Assembly: GCA_023136785.1 (NCBI GenBank)
Contig: JAGLQP010000141.1
Span: 1 to 5,779 of the forward strand
Direction of reading: 5' to 3'
DNA: 5,779 nucleotides
Source of the DNA: Spirochaetales bacterium
GTDB taxonomy: Bacteria > Spirochaetota > Spirochaetia > SZUA-6 > DRHE01
In this document: positions 1-5,779 of the stretch, in pieces
How the letters are laid out: every line of letters begins with the position of its first letter
How positions within the stretch are numbered: position 1 is the first letter of the stretch
The notes under the pieces: generated by a model
Seen by the model: only the letters and a program-made list of their open reading frames with translations
Database searches by the model: none
What the model was told of the DNA's origin: nothing
Made by a program: the position numbers and the translations under genes

Positions 1-1
1 A

Positions 2-397
2 GAACTTAGAGTTAAATATAACAAATATATTTTACTGAAATTCGATATTCCGGCCTTGCCCGATATCATTACTGTCGCCGAACTGCAACTGTACTGTATC
101 ACCGCAGGAAACGGTGACGTCAGTCTCCACAGAATCCTACAGCCCTGGAAGGCGGAAACCCTCGACCCGGCTAAGGTTCGCGCTCCAGAATTCTTTGACC
201 CAGATCCTCTAACCAAAACCTATATTGGACCCAACACATCCCGGTACTATTCCTGGGATGTCAAAGATTCGGTGGGTTCGCTGACATACGGAATCCTCTT
301 GATGGAAGCTGAGGACAAAGAGAGCAAATTTTCTTCCGTCGAGGTGACGGGGAGTGAGCAGCCGATGTTGGTCATCGAGGGGTACAACAAACTGTAG
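2..397 (+). CDS. C-terminal part of a DNRLRE-type domain protein (5' end outside the window)
   Basis: The frame is open from the window edge to a TAG stop, giving 131 residues. It has no start of its own: the TTG at 56 lies inside the domain, and the conserved strand ILLKFDIPALP precedes and spans it, so the gene begins upstream of the window. The pattern resembles the DNRLRE / CBM96-like beta-sandwich family of secreted bacterial and archaeal proteins. It has a LLKFD strand, then AELQLYCI, then a short HRILQPW segment, then YYSWDVKDSV, YGILLMEAED and a final strand ending shortly before the stop. In that family the domain occurs in extracellular, often very large, surface or carbohydrate-associated proteins. 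An export signal would be outside the window. There is no transmembrane tail or sorting motif at the C-terminus (it ends VIEGYNKL). The gene is convergent with the E1 gene and probably unrelated to it in function. The family call is from memory of the motif, without a search. Confidence 0.7.
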   Translation, partial: ELRVKYNKYILLKFDIPALPDIITVAELQLYCITAGNGDVSLHRILQPWKAETLDPAKVRAPEFFDPDPLTKTYIGPNTSRYYSWDVKDSVGSLTYGILLMEAEDKESKFSSVEVTGSEQPMLVIEGYNKL

Positions 398-416
398 TCA
401 AAGCCCCATTGACTGC
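394..416. terminator. Possible stem-loop between convergent genes
   Basis: GTAGTCAA (394-401) can pair with TTGACTGC (409-416) across a 7-base loop, giving 8 pairs with one T-G wobble. The stem includes the stop codon of the DNRLRE gene. There is no T-run right after it on either strand, so it is at best a weak intrinsic terminator. A second small inverted repeat, GAGCAG/CTGCTC at 476-493, also lacks a T-run. The rest of the 128-base convergent gap (398-525) shows nothing else I can name. Confidence 0.3.
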
Positions 417-525
417 GAAATCAGCTGGCTCTAGAACAAACCTCGTAAGATGTAGAAAAGTATCATGAGATCCTGGAGCAGATATAGCTGCTCGGTTATC
501 CTGTCGAGATTCTTGACTCTTCGGT

Positions 526-2997
526 TTACACCCCTCGGCGGCTGCGGCGCTGCAGCTCCTCGAGGCTCTGATCCGAGCTCACCTGATGACCCGGCAGGGG
601 CAGCAGACGCTCGTGCACCGCGTCGACGATCCACCCCGCCTGCGGGAAGAATGTATCCTCCATCTCGGCGGCCGGGGTGATCCAGTTGCGGCTTCCCACC
701 ACAACGGGGGGTCCGTCCAGCTCGTCGAAGGCCAGTTCGGCGATGTGAGCGGCCATGGTGTTGAGAAAGCTGCCCCGTTCGCAGGCATCGGAGCTCAAGA
801 GGACCTTGCCCGTCTTTTTCACAGACTCGGCGATCAGGTCGTAGTTCAGCGGATTTATGAAACGGGCATCGATCAGCTCCGCCGACACGCCGTAGTTCTT
901 CTGTAAAAGGTCCGCCGCCTCGACAGCCCGGTACAGGGTGGCACCGATCGTGACGATGGTGAGATCCGAGCCTTCCCGGCGCAGCGCCGGCTCGCCCTCG
1001 GGCACCTCGTAGTAGTCTTCGGGCACCCCCTCCTTGACGAACAGCTCGCCGATATCGTAGATCCTCTGACTCTCGAAGAACACCACCGGATCACTGCCGC
1101 TTAAGGCTAGGTTCAGCATCCCCTTGGCGTCGTAGGGGGTAGCGGGAAAGTAGACCTTGAGTCCGGGGATATGGGCGGCGATGGAGGTCCAGTCCTGGGA
1201 GTGCTGTGCACCGTACTTGCTGCCCACCGAAACGCGCAGGACCACGGGCATCTTCAGAACGCCGGCACTCATCGACTGCCACTTGGAGAGCTGGTTGAAC
1301 ACCTCATCCCCGGCCCGCCCCATGAAATCGCAGTACATCAGCTCGGGTACAACCCGCCCCCCACTCAGGGCGTAGCCCGTAGCGGCTCCGACGATCGCTC
1401 CTTCGGAGATCGAGGTGTTGAACAGGCGATGATAGGGAAGCGCCTCGGTCAGCCCGCGATACACGGCGAAGGCGCCGCCCCAGTCCCGGTTCTCCTCGCC
1501 GAAGGCCACCATGGTGGGATCGATGTAGAAGCGGTGCAGCATGGCTTCGAACAGGGCGTCCCGTAACGAAATCACCTTGGCCTTGGGTAGAGCTTGGCCT
1601 TTTTCATCAACACCGGAACGGCTCTTGCGCTTGTTGGCCTGGATCCGTGGATTCTCCTCGTAGGGGATCAGAACCTCCGGTTCCCGGTCGTCGAACTTCT
1701 CGATCTTCTGATAGCTGAACATCAGTTCCCCGATACGGTCCTGGTCGTCGGTCCGCAGCCGGGGGGAGATCTCCGGGGACGAGGCCAGCTCGAGAGTGCG
1801 GGCAATGCGCTTCACCACCTGTTCTTTTAGCTCCTCGAGCTGTAACTTGTGAGCATGGCCGTTGTCCACCAGATAGCGGCCGAAAGCGGCTACACAGTCC
1901 TGCTTCTCCCAGAGGGCGATCTCGTCCTTGGTGCGATAGGCGGAGGCATCCGAGGGGGAATGACCGGACAGACGGTAGGTGATCACGTCGAGAAGCACCG
2001 GCCCCTTTCCGCCGAGAAGGATCCTCTTCTTTCGCTCGACGGCGTCGGCCACGGCCAGGGGATTGTAGCCGTCGACCCGCTCGGCGTGCATGGCCTCGGC
2101 GTTCACGCCGGCGCCGAGCCTGGCCAGCTGCCTGAAGCCCATGGTCTCCCCTTCGGGCTGCCCGCCCATGCCGTAGAAGTTGTTGAAGAAGTTGAACAGA
2201 ATCGGCGGTGAACCGCCCACATCCTTGGGCCAGAGGGTTCGGTACTGCTCCATGGCGGAGATCATGATCCCCTCCCACACCGGGCCACAGCCGGAGGAAG
2301 CATCGCCAATGTTGGCGATGACGATACCGGGCTTTCTATTGATCCTCTTGAACAGGGCCGACCCCACGGCGATATCACCGGAACCGCCGACAATGGCGTT
2401 GTTGGGCATGCTGCCGAAGGGTGCGAAGAAGGCATGCATCGAGCCGCCGAGTCCCTTGTTGAACCCGGTCTCACGGCCAAAGATCTCCGCAAGAACTCCG
2501 TACAGTACGTAGTCGATGGCCAGATCCTTGACGCTGCCGTTGCCGCTGCCGCCCTGTTCTAGAACGGCCAGGGGCTTTCCGTCCATGTAGCTGCGCATCA
2601 CCCGTAGCAGATCCTCGTCTTCGAGCTTGTGTATGGCGGAAAAGCATTTTGCCAGGATCTCGCCGTGGCTGCGGTGGGAGCCGAAGATGAAGTCTTCGAC
2701 ATCCAGATGAACGCACTGCCCCACCGCGGCGGACTCTTGCCCGAGGGACAGGTGGGCCGGTCCCTTGTGCTCGTAGGCGATGCCCTGATACTCTCCTTGA
2801 ATCTTGATGGTGTTGAGCATGGACTCGAACTCGCGGATGAAGAGCATGTCCTGATAGATCTCGTTCAGTCGTTTCTTTCCGAACTTCTTCCCTTCCTTGG
2901 CAGGGTCGGACACGTACTGATTGATCGGAATCGGGGGGATTTCGATCTTTCCGGATTTCCGTACGGATTTGGGATCTACAACTATGGATTTTGGCAT
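526..2997 (-). CDS. Fused alpha/beta E1 component of a 2-oxoacid dehydrogenase complex (thiamine diphosphate-dependent)
   Basis: This 823-residue protein joins both E1 chains. Residues about 45-400 are alpha-like: GQESAAVG (86-93), [13 protein letters not shown] (178-190), the thiamine diphosphate/Mg motif from GD at 231-232 to NNFYGMGG (272-279), and the [10 protein letters not shown] loop (341-350) with the His of the GHS motif. A charged linker (about 401-474) follows. Residues about 475-800 are beta-like: [12 protein letters not shown] (499-510), [13 protein letters not shown] (527-539) whose Glu532 matches the cofactor-activating Glu, YGAQHSQDW (595-603), and a transketolase C-terminal domain. 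In the family, such enzymes decarboxylate a 2-oxo acid and reductively acylate the E2 lipoyl arm. Oddities are GDA instead of GDG, an extra stretch of about 12 residues inside the cofactor motif, an extra segment around 121-170, and a Lys/Pro-rich N-terminal extension. The ATG has a good ribosome site. It is the last gene of the operon, 37 bases after E2. The substrate (pyruvate, branched-chain 2-oxo acid or acetoin) is unresolved. Confidence 0.93.
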   Translation of the reverse strand: MPKSIVVDPKSVRKSGKIEIPPIPINQYVSDPAKEGKKFGKKRLNEIYQDMLFIREFESMLNTIKIQGEYQGIAYEHKGPAHLSLGQESAAVGQCVHLDVEDFIFGSHRSHGEILAKCFSAIHKLEDEDLLRVMRSYMDGKPLAVLEQGGSGNGSVKDLAIDYVLYGVLAEIFGRETGFNKGLGGSMHAFFAPFGSMPNNAIVGGSGDIAVGSALFKRINRKPGIVIANIGDASSGCGPVWEGIMISAMEQYRTLWPKDVGGSPPILFNFFNNFYGMGGQPEGETMGFRQLARLGAGVNAEAMHAERVDGYNPLAVADAVERKKRILLGGKGPVLLDVITYRLSGHSPSDASAYRTKDEIALWEKQDCVAAFGRYLVDNGHAHKLQLEELKEQVVKRIARTLELASSPEISPRLRTDDQDRIGELMFSYQKIEKFDDREPEVLIPYEENPRIQANKRKSRSGVDEKGQALPKAKVISLRDALFEAMLHRFYIDPTMVAFGEENRDWGGAFAVYRGLTEALPYHRLFNTSISEGAIVGAATGYALSGGRVVPELMYCDFMGRAGDEVFNQLSKWQSMSAGVLKMPVVLRVSVGSKYGAQHSQDWTSIAAHIPGLKVYFPATPYDAKGMLNLALSGSDPVVFFESQRIYDIGELFVKEGVPEDYYEVPEGEPALRREGSDLTIVTIGATLYRAVEAADLLQKNYGVSAELIDARFINPLNYDLIAESVKKTGKVLLSSDACERGSFLNTMAAHIAELAFDELDGPPVVVGSRNWITPAAEMEDTFFPQAGWIVDAVHERLLPLPGHQVSSDQSLEELQRRSRRGV

Positions 2998-3004
2998 AAA
3001 ACTA

Positions 3005-3011
3005 CCCTCTT
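3005..3011 (-). promoter_or_regulatory. Ribosome binding site of the E1 gene
   Basis: Reading the minus strand, AAGAGGG lies 7 bases before the ATG that ends at 2995. It fixes that start and shows that E1 is translated independently of E2. Confidence 0.75.
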
Positions 3012-3034
3012 GGTTATTGTATGCATCGACCTTA

Positions 3035-4282
3035 TCAACCCGCCAGGAGGAGCTCGAAGCCCTTCAGGGCTTGACAAAGCTCCCTGAGGAAGACGGCCGC
3101 CGGGGCGCCGTCGAGGATCTGATGGTTCGCGGTCAGGGACAGGCTGATGGTTCTTTCGAAGACCACCTCCCCTTGCCTCTGCACCGGTTTGAGCTGAACA
3201 GAACCCACACCCAGGATAGCCGCCTGAGGAGGATTGAGCACCGGCGTGAACCCTTCGATGCCCAGGGTTCCCATATTGGAGACGGTGAAGGTGCCGCCGT
3301 TGAGCTCATCCGGGGTCACGGTGCCCTCCAAACAGGCCTTGTGCAGCCTGTCCGTTTCCGCGGTCATCTGCTTCAGGGAGAGCAGACTGGCGTTGCGGAT
3401 CACCGGCACCATCAAGCCTCGCGGGGTGTCCACGGCGACGGCCAGATGCACCCTCTCGAAAAGCAGGCTCTTGTCGCCGACAAAGTGGCTGTTCACTGTG
3501 GGAAAGCGGAGCAGCATCCGGGTGACGGCGTAGTTCAGCAGATCGTTTATTGTAATGGCCTGCAGACCGAGCTCTTCCGGACTGGATTTCAGCTTTTTCC
3601 GGTAGGCTAGCAGGGCTTCGGCGCAGGCGGAGGAGTGCAGCGTGTACTGGGCGCTCCCCTGCAGAGAGGATAGCATACGCTCGGCGATGAGCTTACGGAT
3701 CCCTCTGACTGGAACCTCCTGAACGGGCCCGGGGAAATCTGCAGCGCCGGAGGTTGCTGGATGGCCTGCAGCAGCCGCGGCAGTTTGGTCCACATCCCGC
3801 TCGAGGATTCGTCCACGGGGACCGCTTCCTAGACCCTCCGGAAGAGCTGCCAGGATCTGTCCGGGAGTCAAGCCGCGTTTTGCAGCTGTTTGCCTGGCCC
3901 GCGGGGACATCGCAATCTTCTTCACCGATTTCGCAGGCTGAGCTGCCCCAGCCTCCTGAGCTTCCGGCCGGGCAGCGATCTGGTACTCCGCTGCTGCCTT
4001 GGGTCGCGGCTGGGCTGCGTCGGCCAGGGAAGCGATGTCCTCCCCGGGCTTTCCCACGACAGCCAGAGCCGATAGAACGGGAACATCCTCGCCCTCCTGA
4101 TGCAGTATTTTCAGCAGTGTGCCCCCGGCCGTAGATTCTACCTCGAAAGCCGCTTTGTCCGTTTCCACCTCGACGAGGACCTCTCCCTCGGAAACCGGGT
4201 CGCCCTCCTTTTTCTTCCAGCTTAAGATCAGACATGTTTCTACGGATTGCCCCTGTCTGGGCAGGATGACTTGTTCCGCCAT
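3035..4282 (-). CDS. E2 component of a 2-oxoacid dehydrogenase complex (dihydrolipoamide acyltransferase)
   Basis: The 415 residues show the full E2 layout. An N-terminal lipoyl domain spans about 1-80, with the lipoylated lysine at Lys43 in VETDKAAFE. An Ala/Pro-rich linker follows, then a peripheral subunit-binding domain at about 124-165 ([23 protein letters not shown]). A second flexible linker leads to the catalytic domain at about 188-415. That domain contains [35 protein letters not shown] (Ser335) and the active-site motif NHQILDG with His387 and Asp391. It transfers the acyl group from lipoyl-lysine to CoA and forms the oligomeric core of the complex in the cytoplasm. The protein has one lipoyl domain and a normal length. 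The active-site motif reads NHQ where DHR is usual, but the catalytic His and the DG pair remain. It lies 34 bases after the regulator gene and 37 before E1. Acyl specificity cannot be read from the sequence. Confidence 0.95.
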   Translation of the reverse strand: MAEQVILPRQGQSVETCLILSWKKKEGDPVSEGEVLVEVETDKAAFEVESTAGGTLLKILHQEGEDVPVLSALAVVGKPGEDIASLADAAQPRPKAAAEYQIAARPEAQEAGAAQPAKSVKKIAMSPRARQTAAKRGLTPGQILAALPEGLGSGPRGRILERDVDQTAAAAAGHPATSGAADFPGPVQEVPVRGIRKLIAERMLSSLQGSAQYTLHSSACAEALLAYRKKLKSSPEELGLQAITINDLLNYAVTRMLLRFPTVNSHFVGDKSLLFERVHLAVAVDTPRGLMVPVIRNASLLSLKQMTAETDRLHKACLEGTVTPDELNGGTFTVSNMGTLGIEGFTPVLNPPQAAILGVGSVQLKPVQRQGEVVFERTISLSLTANHQILDGAPAAVFLRELCQALKGFELLLAG

Positions 4283-4290
4283 ACTCAGCT

Positions 4291-4296
4291 CTCCTC
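4291..4296 (-). promoter_or_regulatory. Ribosome binding site of the E2 gene
   Basis: On the minus strand GAGGAG lies 8 bases before the ATG at 4282. It is inside the 34-base gap after the regulator, which contains no terminator-like structure, so the two genes are probably cotranscribed. Confidence 0.75.
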
Positions 4297-4316
4297 TATG
4301 ATTAATTTCAGATTTC

Positions 4317-5075
4317 TCATGCCTGGATAACCTCGACTCCGGTTTCTACCAGCTCGGACCGGGCGGATTCCGGCAGTTCACTGTCGGTAATCAGGGTCTT
4401 GACCTGGTGCACCGGCAGCACATGTACAAAGCCTATTTTGCCGAACTTGGATGAGTCCGCAACCAAGACTGTACCTTCCGAACGTTCAGCCATTCGTCGA
4501 ACAATTTCTGCGCCTTCAACCAGGTTGGTGGTCAATCCACCCTCCATCGAAAAACCGTCGGTCCCTACGAAAGCCAGGCGGACATGAAAACGCTCCAGCT
4601 CCAAAAGAGCGATGGGCCCGACGAAGGATTCCGTGGCCGGACGAAACTCGCCGCCGACAACGGTCAAATGAATCCCAGGATTGAGACGGGCGAAAGGAAG
4701 GATCAGGGAAGAGTTGGTCACGATGTTGACAAATCGCTTGCCTAAGAGATACTTGGCGATCAGGGCGGTTGTTGTGCCGGCCTCGATCATGATGGTATCC
4801 CCGTCGTTCACCAGATCCGCTGCGGCTTGGGCGATCCGGTTTTTCTCCTCCACCCTAAGGTTTTGGCGGATCACCACATTGGGGTGAAAGGCAGGGGCCG
4901 CACCGCCGCGGGTACGTACCACCACTCCCTTCTTTACCAGGTTGTTCAAGTCGCTTCGGATCGTTACGGCGGACACACCGAGCTGCTCGCTCAGCTGGGA
5001 TACGGGAATTCCCCGGTCTTCCGCCAGCAGCCTGACAATTTCCTTTTCCCTCTCGGTCAAATTTGTATTAACCAT
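4317..5075 (-). CDS. DeoR-family transcriptional regulator
   Basis: The 252 residues match the usual DeoR-family length. An N-terminal winged helix-turn-helix (about 5-58) contains VSQLSEQLGVSAVTIRSDL and ends in VVRTRGGA, which is typical of the family. The effector domain (about 75-230) has the ISOCOT/DeoRC sugar-phosphate-binding landmarks: DTIMIEAGTTT (93-103), NIVTNSS (117-123), GGEFRP (141-146), FVGTDGF (169-175), GLTT (180-183) and DSSKFGKIGF (207-216). Members usually repress a neighbouring catabolic operon until a phosphorylated intermediate binds. The start is set by an in-frame TAA 12 bases upstream and by the helix-turn-helix beginning a few residues in, although no good Shine-Dalgarno sequence precedes the ATG. 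It is the first gene of the operon with E2 and E1, with a strong promoter and repeat elements directly upstream, so autoregulation is likely. The effector is unknown, and a DeoR-type regulator paired with a 2-oxoacid dehydrogenase is less common than one with sugar genes. Confidence 0.93.
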   Translation of the reverse strand: MVNTNLTEREKEIVRLLAEDRGIPVSQLSEQLGVSAVTIRSDLNNLVKKGVVVRTRGGAAPAFHPNVVIRQNLRVEEKNRIAQAAADLVNDGDTIMIEAGTTTALIAKYLLGKRFVNIVTNSSLILPFARLNPGIHLTVVGGEFRPATESFVGPIALLELERFHVRLAFVGTDGFSMEGGLTTNLVEGAEIVRRMAERSEGTVLVADSSKFGKIGFVHVLPVHQVKTLITDSELPESARSELVETGVEVIQA

Positions 5076-5088
5076 ACAAATAACTTAC

Positions 5089-5119
5089 GAAACTGTTTCT
5101 ATTTACTTTCGTTTCTATT
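5089..5119 (-). promoter_or_regulatory. Putative operator of the DeoR-family regulator
   Basis: The leader between the -10 box and the regulator start carries the 9-base direct repeat GTTTCTATT (plus-strand 5095-5103 and 5111-5119; period 16). It also has the inverted repeat GAAAC-T-GTTTC (5089-5099) and a TTTCGTTTC stretch (5108-5116). TTTC-type repeats are, to my memory, common in operators of DeoR-family proteins. Placement just downstream of the predicted transcription start fits repression by roadblock or occlusion. Binding by this particular regulator is inferred. Confidence 0.55.
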
Positions 5120-5129
5120 CTCTAAATTG

Positions 5130-5157
5130 ATTATAACACTTTTCCTGCAGCTGTCAA
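5130..5157 (-). promoter_or_regulatory. Sigma-70-type promoter of the regulator-E2-E1 operon
   Basis: On the minus strand TTGACA (5157-5152) and TATAAT (5135-5130) are both perfect consensus hexamers, 16 bases apart. The transcript should start near 5123, leaving a leader of about 48 bases. The -35 box overlaps a small inverted repeat (CTGT-CAACA-ACAG, plus-strand 5151-5163). A U7-encoding run (5175-5169) lies between the ferredoxin stop and this promoter but has no GC-rich stem before it. Read-through from the ferredoxin gene therefore cannot be excluded. Confidence 0.8.
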
Positions 5158-5183
5158 CAACAGGTAGGAAAAAAAGGAATGTA

Positions 5184-5402
5184 CTAACCGTTTTTTATCT
5201 CGATGGCACCCAAGGGAAAGGCGGGAACACAGGTACCGCAGCCCACACACATCTTGATCGAGAGCAGCATCGGCGATTCCTTCGCCTCCTCCTGCTCGAG
5301 AAGCTTGTGGGCGCAGGACCGGGCGGCTGCACAGATACCCTGGCTGCCGTTGCAGGCCATGGGGTCGCACTTTTCGAAGTCAATATTTGCGTACTTGTTC
5401 AC
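5184..5402 (-). CDS. Small ferredoxin-like 4Fe-4S protein with one cluster ligand replaced
   Basis: I take the GTG at 5402 as start, giving 72 residues. AAAAGAG lies 8 bases upstream of it, and the next in-frame ATG would remove the first cysteine. Residues 11-30 (KCDPMAC, then GICAAARSC) supply Cys12, 17, 24 and 30. Residues 52-64 (CVGCGTCVPAFPL) supply Cys52, 55 and 58. The usual CxxCxxCxxxCP signature would have a fourth Cys at position 62, but the codon is TTT (Phe). The flanking Pro and LGAI are kept, so the frame is intact. The family transfers electrons in the cytoplasm. Here one cluster may be 3Fe-4S, altered or lost. The frame is open for more than 100 codons further upstream, but that part has no family character and covers promoter-like DNA and the antisense of the reductase gene. 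It lies 108 bases before the regulator gene and diverges from the aldo/keto reductase. The partner oxidoreductase is unknown. Confidence 0.75.
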   Translation of the reverse strand: MNKYANIDFEKCDPMACNGSQGICAAARSCAHKLLEQEEAKESPMLLSIKMCVGCGTCVPAFPLGAIEIKNG

Positions 5403-5421
5403 CTTCGATGCTCTTTTGACG

Positions 5422-5445
5422 TCTATATAGAAATAACTATATAGT
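5422..5445. repeat. Two 10-base palindromes in the ferredoxin leader
   Basis: TCTATATAGA (5422-5431) and ACTATATAGT (5436-5445) are each perfect palindromes sharing the core CTATATAG, with centres 14 bases apart. They lie 20-43 bases upstream of the GTG start and overlap the candidate -10 region. They could be a tandem operator, or an AT-rich promoter segment that is palindromic by chance. Confidence 0.5.
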
Positions 5446-5466
5446 AAATATAGGGAAAAACGACAA
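5438..5466 (-). promoter_or_regulatory. Candidate promoter of the ferredoxin-like gene
   Basis: On the minus strand TTGTCG (5466-5461) and TATATA (5443-5438) are separated by 17 bases. An alternative pair is TTGCAT (5475-5470) and TATATT (5452-5447), also 17 bases apart. Neither is a strong consensus match, but the spacing is ideal and the site is the only AT-rich stretch between the divergent genes. Confidence 0.4.
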
Positions 5467-5529
5467 AAGATGCAAGAATCGGATACCAAACCGGGGCTGG
5501 GCTGCAGATCACAATCCCCAGGCGGAATG

Positions 5530-5558
5530 TTGGCGGAAGCTCGGAAACCACCTATAGT
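5530..5558 (+). promoter_or_regulatory. Weak candidate promoter of the aldo/keto reductase gene
   Basis: TTGGCG (5530-5535) and TATAGT (5553-5558) are 17 bases apart. The -10 box ends only 9 bases before the ATG at 5568, so a transcript from here would be leaderless or nearly so. The Shine-Dalgarno match before the ATG (AGAG) is also poor. Confidence 0.25.
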
Positions 5559-5567
5559 GTAGAGAGC

Positions 5568-5779
5568 ATGAAGTACAGAAGGCTCGGCAAGAGCGGCCTC
5601 GAGGTTTCCCTGATCGGGATCGGCACCTGCCAGTTCGGGGACTACATCCGGCACAACAGGTCGAAGTGGATCGTGGCCACTAAGTTCGGGCATCGCTTCC
5701 ACGGCTTTCAGCACCGCAGCCGTCTGTGGCGGCCGGAAGAGGTGCGCCGGCAGATCGAAGAGCCGCATCCCCAGGACAT
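5568..5779 (+). pseudogene. Aldo/keto reductase, internally deleted, running off the window
   Basis: From the ATG the 70 visible codons stay open to the window end. The start MKYRRLGKSGLEVSLIGIGT is a textbook aldo/keto reductase N-terminus, and IVATKFGHRFHGF with RPEEVRRQIEE matches the next conserved blocks, including the active-site Lys of the ATKFG motif (Lys39). The roughly 35-45 residues that normally lie between them are absent. These carry the DTA..YG motif with the catalytic Asp and Tyr and the SE..LG.AL helix. GTCQFG (20-25) passes straight into DYIRHNRSKWIVATK. The last residues (EEPHPQD) also fail to match the ESLRRLxTDYID helix expected there, hinting at further damage. The family reduces aldehydes and ketones with NAD(P)H, but without Asp and Tyr this copy should be inactive. 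An assembly error or a recent in-frame deletion are the alternatives. It is divergent from the ferredoxin-like gene. Confidence 0.7.

Noticed and set aside
476..493. GAGCAG/CTGCTC hairpin in the convergent gap as a terminator
   Set aside because: The stem is only 6 pairs and no T-run follows on either strand.
1607..2278. 223-residue open frame on the minus strand inside E1
   Set aside because: It lies in another frame of the same strand as the clearly coding E1 gene. Its Arg/Gly-rich composition is typical of a GC-rich shadow frame, and no motif is visible.
2921..3610. 229-residue plus-strand open frame over the E2/E1 junction
   Set aside because: It is antisense to two strongly supported genes, and its sequence shows no family features.
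3693..4235. 180-residue minus-strand open frame inside E2
   Set aside because: It is a Gly/Arg/Ser-rich shadow of the E2 frame, without motif or start signal.
5169..5175. T7 run on the minus strand after the ferredoxin stop as an intrinsic terminator
   Set aside because: No stable GC-rich stem precedes it, so I do not call a terminator.
4827..5444. 205-residue plus-strand open frame
   Set aside because: It covers the regulator, the consensus promoter and the ferredoxin gene in antisense. The low-complexity middle comes from the AT-rich intergenic DNA.
5403..5768. Upstream extension of the ferredoxin-like frame to 194 residues
   Set aside because: The added part has no recognisable domain, crosses AT-rich promoter-like DNA with palindromes, and lies antisense to the well-matched aldo/keto reductase start.
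1..5779. CRISPR array, insertion sequence, tRNA or phage features
   Set aside because: I saw no regularly spaced repeats, transposase motifs, tRNA-like cloverleaf or phage genes. The window is filled by metabolic and regulatory genes.

Overview
The window is bacterial chromosomal DNA with compact genes, Shine-Dalgarno sites and sigma-70-like promoters. The coding DNA of the central operon is clearly GC-rich, while the regulatory gaps and the first 50 bases are AT-rich. The long alpha-beta fused E1 resembles proteins I associate with spirochaetes and some other anaerobic or fermentative bacteria. That is a weak recollection, so I do not assign a taxon with confidence.

Layout, left to right. 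Positions 2-397 (+) hold the C-terminal end of a probably secreted protein with a DNRLRE-type beta domain, cut by the window edge. It converges on a minus-strand operon. Read in its own direction, that operon is a DeoR-family regulator (5075-4317), a lipoate-dependent E2 acyltransferase (4282-3035) and a single-chain alpha/beta-fused E1 decarboxylase (2997-526). The gaps are only 34 and 37 bases. A near-perfect promoter (TTGACA, 16 bases, TATAAT) sits just upstream of the regulator, followed by a 9-base direct repeat and an inverted repeat that look like an autoregulatory operator.

Upstream of that promoter, also on the minus strand, is a 72-residue ferredoxin-like gene (5402-5184). Its second cysteine cluster has Phe where the fourth Cys is expected. 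Its leader carries two 10-base perfect palindromes. Divergent from it, an aldo/keto reductase gene starts at 5568 (+) and runs off the window. It has an apparent in-frame internal deletion that removes the catalytic Asp and Tyr region, so it is probably a pseudogene.

How the genes work together: E1 would decarboxylate a 2-oxo acid (or a related substrate such as acetoin) on thiamine diphosphate and pass the acyl group to the lipoyl arm of E2, which makes acyl-CoA. The E3 dihydrolipoamide dehydrogenase needed to reoxidise the lipoyl group is not in the window and must be encoded elsewhere. The DeoR-type regulator probably controls the operon in response to a phosphorylated metabolite. The substrate cannot be read from the sequence. 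I see no RNA genes, CRISPR arrays, insertion sequences or clear defence system. The unusual points are the architecture of the fused E1, the altered ferredoxin, the decayed reductase and the operator-like repeats.
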